From assembly GCA_007128525.1 (NCBI GenBank), contig SKXG01000272.1:1-9631 (forward strand): 9,631 bases of DNA, read 5' to 3'. The DNA comes from Pseudomonadales bacterium. Lineage in GTDB: Bacteria > Pseudomonadota > Gammaproteobacteria > Pseudomonadales > Azotimanducaceae. Below the pieces are notes generated by a model. That model was given only the letters and a program-made list of their open reading frames with translations. It searched no databases and was not told the DNA's origin. Positions 5,537 to 9,631 of the stretch are shown in pieces; within the stretch, counting starts at the first letter, position 1, and every line of letters begins with the position of its first letter. Both the position numbers and the translations under genes were made by a program.

Positions 5537-6460
5537 ATGCCCCCCATACTGATTCTTCTCGAAGACCTGCAACACCTGCCGGCAGCCCTGACCAAGGCGG
5601 CTCGCATTGCTGCTTCGCAAGCCGACACCAGGATTTTGATTCGTCAGGTGACCTATGACGCAATCACTGAAGAGAATCTGAGCGACTTTGACGTCAGCGA
5701 CAGCGGCGACTTGATCAATGCCATTGTTGAACGGGAACAAATGTCATTGAATGACGCCGTCGAGGAACAACTGGAGAAACTTTCACGGCAGGGTGCTGAA
5801 GTCGTCGCCAGCTCGCAGATTGACTCGGCCATCCATTGGGACAAACACAAGGCGAAGGCGATGATGGGTCTGATCAAGACCCACGAGCCGTCACTGGTGA
5901 TCAAACCGCTGACGGCGCACCGCAGAATTGCCAACCTGTTTCACGCACCACTGGACTGGACGATCATGCGCGAGTCGCCAGTACCGGTATTGTTCTGCCA
6001 TGACCATGTGTGGCCCTCGAAGGCCAACGTGCTCGCGGCAATGGACCTGGGTGATGATGCACATCAGTTGCTGAACCTGACCATACTTCGTGAAGCTCGG
6101 GCTCTGGCCGATGCTCTGGGAGGCGATCTGCACCTGGTCAGTGTTTATCCAATGCTCGGGCAGGAGCTGATTCAATACCAGACTACACCGGACAACCGTC
6201 CGGTACGGTCGACCATGGAGGCACAACGCCGCGAAGCGTTCGCCCAGCTGCTCGACAACAGTGACATCGCCGTATCTGAGACGCATGTGATTGAAGGCCG
6301 GCCCCGACTGGCGATCAGCGAACTGGCCAACCGTATCGATGCGCAGCTGACTGTCGTTGGCACTGCCGGGCGCAAAGGGCTCAGCAAGCTGGTGATCGGC
6401 AATACAGCGGAAGACATTGTGCGCGATATGAGCACCGACCTGCTGACCGTGCGCGAATGA
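5537..6460 (+). CDS. tandem-domain universal stress protein (UspE-like)
   Basis: Two UspA-type domains in one 307-aa chain, the length and layout of UspE. Domain 1 (about 1-155) lacks the nucleotide loop and ends in the UspE-like LFHAPLDWTIMRESPVPVLF. Domain 2 (about 160-307) begins KANVLAAMDLGDD and carries GTAGRKGLSKLVIGNTAE, matching G-2X-G-9X-G followed by Asn-Thr, so any ATP binding should be here. AGGA at 5528-5531 lies 5 nt before the ATG. An FNR/FixK-like repeat sits just upstream at 5500-5513, and ccoN follows after 90 nt with no convincing terminator, so this gene may be first in a low-oxygen transcript including ccoNOQP. Tandem Usps of this type are commonly induced by FNR/Anr regulators; that this one is induced is inferred. 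Confidence 0.92.
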   Translation: MPPILILLEDLQHLPAALTKAARIAASQADTRILIRQVTYDAITEENLSDFDVSDSGDLINAIVEREQMSLNDAVEEQLEKLSRQGAEVVASSQIDSAIHWDKHKAKAMMGLIKTHEPSLVIKPLTAHRRIANLFHAPLDWTIMRESPVPVLFCHDHVWPSKANVLAAMDLGDDAHQLLNLTILREARALADALGGDLHLVSVYPMLGQELIQYQTTPDNRPVRSTMEAQRREAFAQLLDNSDIAVSETHVIEGRPRLAISELANRIDAQLTVVGTAGRKGLSKLVIGNTAEDIVRDMSTDLLTVRE

Positions 6461-6550
6461 GACCTGACGGCTGATGGGCAATAGCCCGGCAGGCGTAAAG
6501 CTCAGCAAACCCATTCAACAACCCCGACAATCAATAAGGGTACTCGTTCT

Positions 6551-8011
6551 ATGTCGTTAGCGATCGAACACCCCGAATACAACTATGGTGTGGTGCGCCG
6601 CTTCGCCATCATGACCGTAGTCTGGGGCATCGTCGGCATGGCGGTCGGCGTATTGCTGGCCCTCCAGCTGGCCTGGCCGTGGTTCAACTTTGAAATCCCG
6701 TGGTTGACGTATGGCCGCCTACGGCCCCTGCACACCAACGCCGTGATATTCGCGTTCGGCGGTTGCGCCCTGATGGGAACAGCCTTATATGTCGTGCAGC
6801 GCACCTGCCAGACGCGACTGATCTCGAACAAGCTGGCCGAGTTCGTATTCTGGGGCTGGCAGACGGTGATCGTCTCTGCCGCCATTACGCTGCCGCTGGG
6901 CATTACTCAGACCAAAGAGTACGCGGAGCTCGAGTGGCCAATCGCCATTCTGATCGCCATCGTCTGGGTGTCATTCGGCATCGTGTTCTTCGGCACCATC
7001 GCCAAGCGCAAAGTCAGCCACATATATGTCGCAAACTGGTTTTTCGGCGCCCTGATCATCGGCGTCGCGGTACTGCACATCTTCAACAACCTGGCCATGC
7101 CAGTCACGCTGTGGAAGTCCTACTCCATCTATTCCGGTTCGATGGATGCCATGGTGCAGTGGTGGTACGGCCACAACGCCGTCGGGTTTTTCTTAACCGC
7201 CGGTTTTCTTGGGATCATGTATTACTTTATTCCCAAACAGGCGGAGAGACCGGTTTACTCCTACCGGCTGTCCATCGTGCACTTCTGGGCACTGATCGCG
7301 ATATACGTCTGGGCCGGCCCGCACCACCTGCATTACACGCCGGTGCCCGACTGGGCGCAGAGCCTGGGTATGGTGATGTCGCTGATCCTGCTGGCACCGT
7401 CCTGGGGCGGCATGATCAACGGCATGATGACGCTGTCGGGCGCCTGGGAAAAACTTCGCACAGATCCAATTCTGAAGTTTTTGATCGTGTCCCTGTCCTT
7501 CTATGGCATGGCCACGTTCGAAGGTCCAATGATGTCGATCAAGACAGTCAACGCGCTGTCACACAACACCGACTGGACCATCGGCCACGTCCATGCCGGG
7601 GCACTCGGCTGGGTGGCGATGATTTCAATCGGCGCCATGTATCACCTGATTCCGATCCTGTACGGCAGGCCGCAAGGGCAGATGTACAGCACGCGAATGA
7701 TCAACCAGCACTTCTGGCTCGCGACCATCGGCACCGTTTTGTATATCGCATCCATGTGGGTGAACGGCCTGATGCAGGGCCTGATGTGGCGCGCTACCAA
7801 CGCCGACGGCACGCTGACCTACTCTTTCGTGGAGACGGTCGTGGCCAGCTATCCCGGCTACTACGTGCGCGCCTTGGGTGGCGCCATCTTCCTGTTCGGC
7901 ATGCTGATCATGGCCTACAACGTCTGGCGCACCGCCACCACTACCGAGGTTCGCGATGAAGCCGATGTTCCGGCCACGCCGCTGCCGGCAACCCGGAGGG
8001 CACCCGCATGA
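6551..8011 (+). CDS. ccoN: cbb3-type cytochrome c oxidase subunit I
   Basis: Catalytic subunit of the high-affinity, proton-pumping terminal oxidase of the inner membrane, reducing O2 to water. It has 486 aa, about 12 membrane helices, and a complete ligand set: low-spin heme b His61 and His348, high-spin heme b3 His346, CuB His208, His258 and His259, the cross-linked Tyr252 in IYVWAGPHH, and Glu324 in TFEGPMMS. Each lies one residue higher than in the Pseudomonas stutzeri enzyme. The absence of a His-x-x-x-Tyr in the usual A-type place and the Tyr one helix later confirm the cbb3 (C-type) family. The start has only AAGGG (6536-6540), 10 nt upstream. The 3' end overlaps ccoO by 4 nt. No good FNR/Anr box is seen in the 90 nt upstream, so transcription may come from before the tandem usp gene. 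Confidence 0.98.
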   Translation: MSLAIEHPEYNYGVVRRFAIMTVVWGIVGMAVGVLLALQLAWPWFNFEIPWLTYGRLRPLHTNAVIFAFGGCALMGTALYVVQRTCQTRLISNKLAEFVFWGWQTVIVSAAITLPLGITQTKEYAELEWPIAILIAIVWVSFGIVFFGTIAKRKVSHIYVANWFFGALIIGVAVLHIFNNLAMPVTLWKSYSIYSGSMDAMVQWWYGHNAVGFFLTAGFLGIMYYFIPKQAERPVYSYRLSIVHFWALIAIYVWAGPHHLHYTPVPDWAQSLGMVMSLILLAPSWGGMINGMMTLSGAWEKLRTDPILKFLIVSLSFYGMATFEGPMMSIKTVNALSHNTDWTIGHVHAGALGWVAMISIGAMYHLIPILYGRPQGQMYSTRMINQHFWLATIGTVLYIASMWVNGLMQGLMWRATNADGTLTYSFVETVVASYPGYYVRALGGAIFLFGMLIMAYNVWRTATTTEVRDEADVPATPLPATRRAPA

Positions 8012-8637
8012 AACATGAAGCCATCGAAAAGAGTGTCTGGTTGCTGATCCTGGTGACGCTGGTCGCCGTCTCGGTTGGCGGGGCTGTCGAGATCTTCCCG
8101 ATGCTTTTCGACAAGCAGCGTACGCAGCCAATTGAAACATTGCAGCCACTGTCTGCGGTGGAGCTGGAAGGCCGTGACATCTATATCCGCGAAGGCTGCC
8201 ACACCTGTCACACGCAGATGGTGCGGCCCCTACGCGCAGAGACGGAACGCTACGGTCACTACTCGGTTGCCGGCGAGGATGTGTACGACCACCCGTTCCT
8301 GTGGGGCTCCAAACGCACCGGGCCGGACCTGGCTCGTGTGGGCGGCCGCTACAGCGACGACTGGCAGCGGGCACATCTGCTCGACCCTCGCTCTGTGGTG
8401 CCGCAGTCGAATATGCCGGCCTATCCGTGGCTGTTTGAGCGGGAACTCGACGGCCGGCTCACAGGGCGCAAGATGCAGGCGCTGCGCCGCCTCGGTGTCC
8501 CTTATACCGACGAGCAGATTGAAAACGCAGCCGACGAAGTCCGCGGCGTCAGCGAGGCCGACGCCCTGGTCGCGTATCTGCAAAGCCTCGGGCGCGACAT
8601 GAACGAGTACGTCCGTCAGCAGGGAGGTGCCGAATGA
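8008..8637 (+). CDS. ccoO: cbb3-type cytochrome c oxidase subunit II (mono-heme c)
   Basis: Membrane-anchored c-type cytochrome subunit that passes electrons from CcoP to CcoN. It has 209 aa: an N-terminal signal-anchor helix at about 10-30 ([16 protein letters not shown]), a periplasmic domain with heme motif CHTCH at residues 64-68, and distal ligand Met136 in SNMPAYPWL. The conserved family blocks [33 protein letters not shown] and YLQSLG are all present, so it looks complete and functional. GGAGGG lies 7 nt before the ATG, which overlaps the ccoN stop as ATGA. Heme attachment requires the cytochrome c maturation system, which is not in this window. Confidence 0.98.
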   Translation: MKHEAIEKSVWLLILVTLVAVSVGGAVEIFPMLFDKQRTQPIETLQPLSAVELEGRDIYIREGCHTCHTQMVRPLRAETERYGHYSVAGEDVYDHPFLWGSKRTGPDLARVGGRYSDDWQRAHLLDPRSVVPQSNMPAYPWLFERELDGRLTGRKMQALRRLGVPYTDEQIENAADEVRGVSEADALVAYLQSLGRDMNEYVRQQGGAE

Positions 8638-8870
8638 ATGCACCGCCATGGATGACAGTGCTGGTCACCATCGCCTTTATCTGGCTGTTGTACATGCTGC
8701 TGCGTCCCGGCGCGAAGAAGCGCTACGACGAGCACGGCAAGATTCCGTTTGCGGATGAGGATCAGGAACCCGGCAAAGGTGCCGGCGAAGGTTCCGGCAG
8801 CGATGAAAGCACTGACAGCGCTGATGACAACGCCAGTGACGACAACCAGAACAACAGGAGCGGCCAATGA
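8634..8870 (+). CDS. ccoQ: cbb3-type oxidase small subunit with long acidic tail
   Basis: Small single-helix subunit thought to stabilise the cbb3 complex and CcoP association. At 78 aa it is longer than many CcoQ proteins. One membrane helix lies at about 7-24 ([18 protein letters not shown]), followed by a positive patch ([11 protein letters not shown]) on the cytoplasmic side. The last 37 or so residues are a low-complexity tail rich in Asp, Glu, Ser, Asn and Gly. A perfect GGAGGT (8623-8628) lies 5 nt upstream. The gene overlaps both ccoO and ccoP by the 4-nt ATGA arrangement. Identity rests on position between ccoO and ccoP plus the helix, since CcoQ sequences are poorly conserved. Confidence 0.92.
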   Translation: MNAPPWMTVLVTIAFIWLLYMLLRPGAKKRYDEHGKIPFADEDQEPGKGAGEGSGSDESTDSADDNASDDNQNNRSGQ

Positions 8871-9631
8871 GTACCGGCTGGAGTCTCTACGTCATAATCG
8901 GCACCATCGGAACCCTGATCGTCATGGTCTGGCTGCTGATGGCCAACCGGCACATCCCCAAGGATGAGGGGCTGACGACCGGGCATGTCTACGACGGCAT
9001 TGAGGAATACAACAACCCGCTGCCGATGTGGTGGGTCTGGCTGTTTCTCGGCACCATCATCTTTGGCGTCCTCTACCTGATCTACTATCCCGGCCTGGGA
9101 AATTTCAGTGGTGTCGGGAACTGGACGTCAGAAGGTCAGTGGGAAGACGAAGTCCGCCGTCAGGAAGAGCGTTTCGCCCCCCTGTACGCCGAGCTTGCGG
9201 CCAAAGGACCCGATGAGCTGGTCGAAGACCGACAGGCCATGCAGATTGGTCGGCGCCTGTATCTGAACAACTGCGCCACTTGCCATGGTGTTGCCGCGCG
9301 CGGTGCCTTTGGTTTTCCCAACCTGACCGACAACGCCTGGATCTGGGGCGGTACATTCGAAGACATCAAGGCGAGCATCCATGACGGCCGGATAGCCGCC
9401 ATGCCAGCCTGGGGCTCAGCGCTTGGTGATCGCGGCGTACAGGACGTTACGCAGTATGTGCTGTCGCTGGTGGATCGCGAGACCAATGCCGATGCAGCTG
9501 AACGTGGCGCCTCGCAATATCAAACTTTCTGCGTCGCCTGCCACGGTGTGGAAGGCAAAGGCGACTACAGCATGGGAACCCCGGATCTGACCAATGACAT
9601 CTGGGTTTATGGCGGTACACGCGAGCAGATC
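8867..9631 (+). CDS. ccoP: cbb3-type cytochrome c oxidase subunit III (di-heme c), cut by window edge
   Basis: Di-heme cytochrome c that takes electrons from soluble or membrane cytochrome c and feeds CcoO. The 255 residues visible run to the last base of the window without a stop; CcoP is normally about 300 aa, so some 50 residues are missing. N-terminal helices lie at about 5-26 and 53-75, with the conserved link HVYDGIEEYNNPLPMWW between them, the hallmark of the two-helix CcoP form. Heme 1 is CATCH at 136-140, with its likely Met ligand in IAAMPAW. Heme 2 is CVACH at 222-226; its Met ligand would lie beyond the edge. AGGAG lies 6 nt before the ATG, and the start overlaps the ccoQ stop by 4 nt. 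Confidence 0.97.
   Translation, partial: MSTGWSLYVIIGTIGTLIVMVWLLMANRHIPKDEGLTTGHVYDGIEEYNNPLPMWWVWLFLGTIIFGVLYLIYYPGLGNFSGVGNWTSEGQWEDEVRRQEERFAPLYAELAAKGPDELVEDRQAMQIGRRLYLNNCATCHGVAARGAFGFPNLTDNAWIWGGTFEDIKASIHDGRIAAMPAWGSALGDRGVQDVTQYVLSLVDRETNADAAERGASQYQTFCVACHGVEGKGDYSMGTPDLTNDIWVYGGTREQI

Noticed and set aside
6475..6488. Terminator between the tandem usp gene and ccoN
   Set aside because: GGGC-AATA-GCCC is only a 4-bp stem and is not followed by a T-run, so it does not support termination.
6700..7959. 419-codon open frame inside ccoN in another frame
   Set aside because: It is a shadow of the well-supported ccoN gene; its product is rich in Arg, His, Gln and Pro, with no membrane helices or known motifs.
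7625..8374. 249-codon minus-strand open frame spanning ccoN and ccoO
   Set aside because: It crosses two certain genes on the other strand and its translation is rich in Arg, Gly and Ser without recognisable motifs.

Overview
The window reads as chromosomal DNA of a moderately GC-rich proteobacterium, most likely a gammaproteobacterium. This is inferred from CCA-encoding tRNA genes, a UspE-like tandem universal stress protein, a stand-alone PncC amidohydrolase and a ccoNOQP operon whose CcoN ligand positions are each one residue higher than in the Pseudomonas stutzeri enzyme. No phage, insertion sequence, CRISPR array or other mobile element is visible. Almost all of the sequence is used by tightly packed genes.

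Layout. (1) Positions 141-299 hold a two-gene tRNA operon on the minus strand, tRNA-Val(TAC) then tRNA-Asp(GTC), with a strong sigma70-type promoter at 316-343. (2) Positions 430-4886 hold a plus-strand regulatory cluster: a membrane-bound FixL-type oxygen-sensor histidine kinase with an extra membrane module and three PAS domains; its FixJ-type response regulator, overlapping the kinase; a small receiver-only protein whose phospho-acceptor Asp is Ala; and pncC (NMN deamidase), starting one base after the receiver gene stops. (3) A single-domain universal stress protein lies on the minus strand (4877-5359), convergent with pncC and sharing 10 bases with it. (4) After a 177-base divergent intergenic region with an FNR/FixK-like inverted repeat come a tandem UspE-like stress protein (5537-6460) and the high-affinity cbb3 cytochrome oxidase genes ccoN, ccoO, ccoQ and ccoP. 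The cco genes are joined by ATGA overlaps, and ccoP runs off the right edge.

How they fit together. The theme is oxygen limitation. The second PAS domain of the kinase keeps the heme-ligand His and distal-pocket Arg of rhizobial FixL, so it should sense O2 and phosphorylate FixJ. The expected output is the microaerobic programme, of which the adjacent cbb3 oxidase is the classic target, and the Usp proteins are commonly co-regulated with it. No fixK/fnr/anr gene is in the window, so the link from FixJ to ccoN is inferred. The most unusual elements are the pseudo-receiver with a Cys-x-x-Cys where the phosphorylation site should be (a candidate FixT-like feedback protein), the apparent ATC or ATT start codon of fixL, and the joining of an NAD-salvage enzyme to an oxygen-sensing operon.
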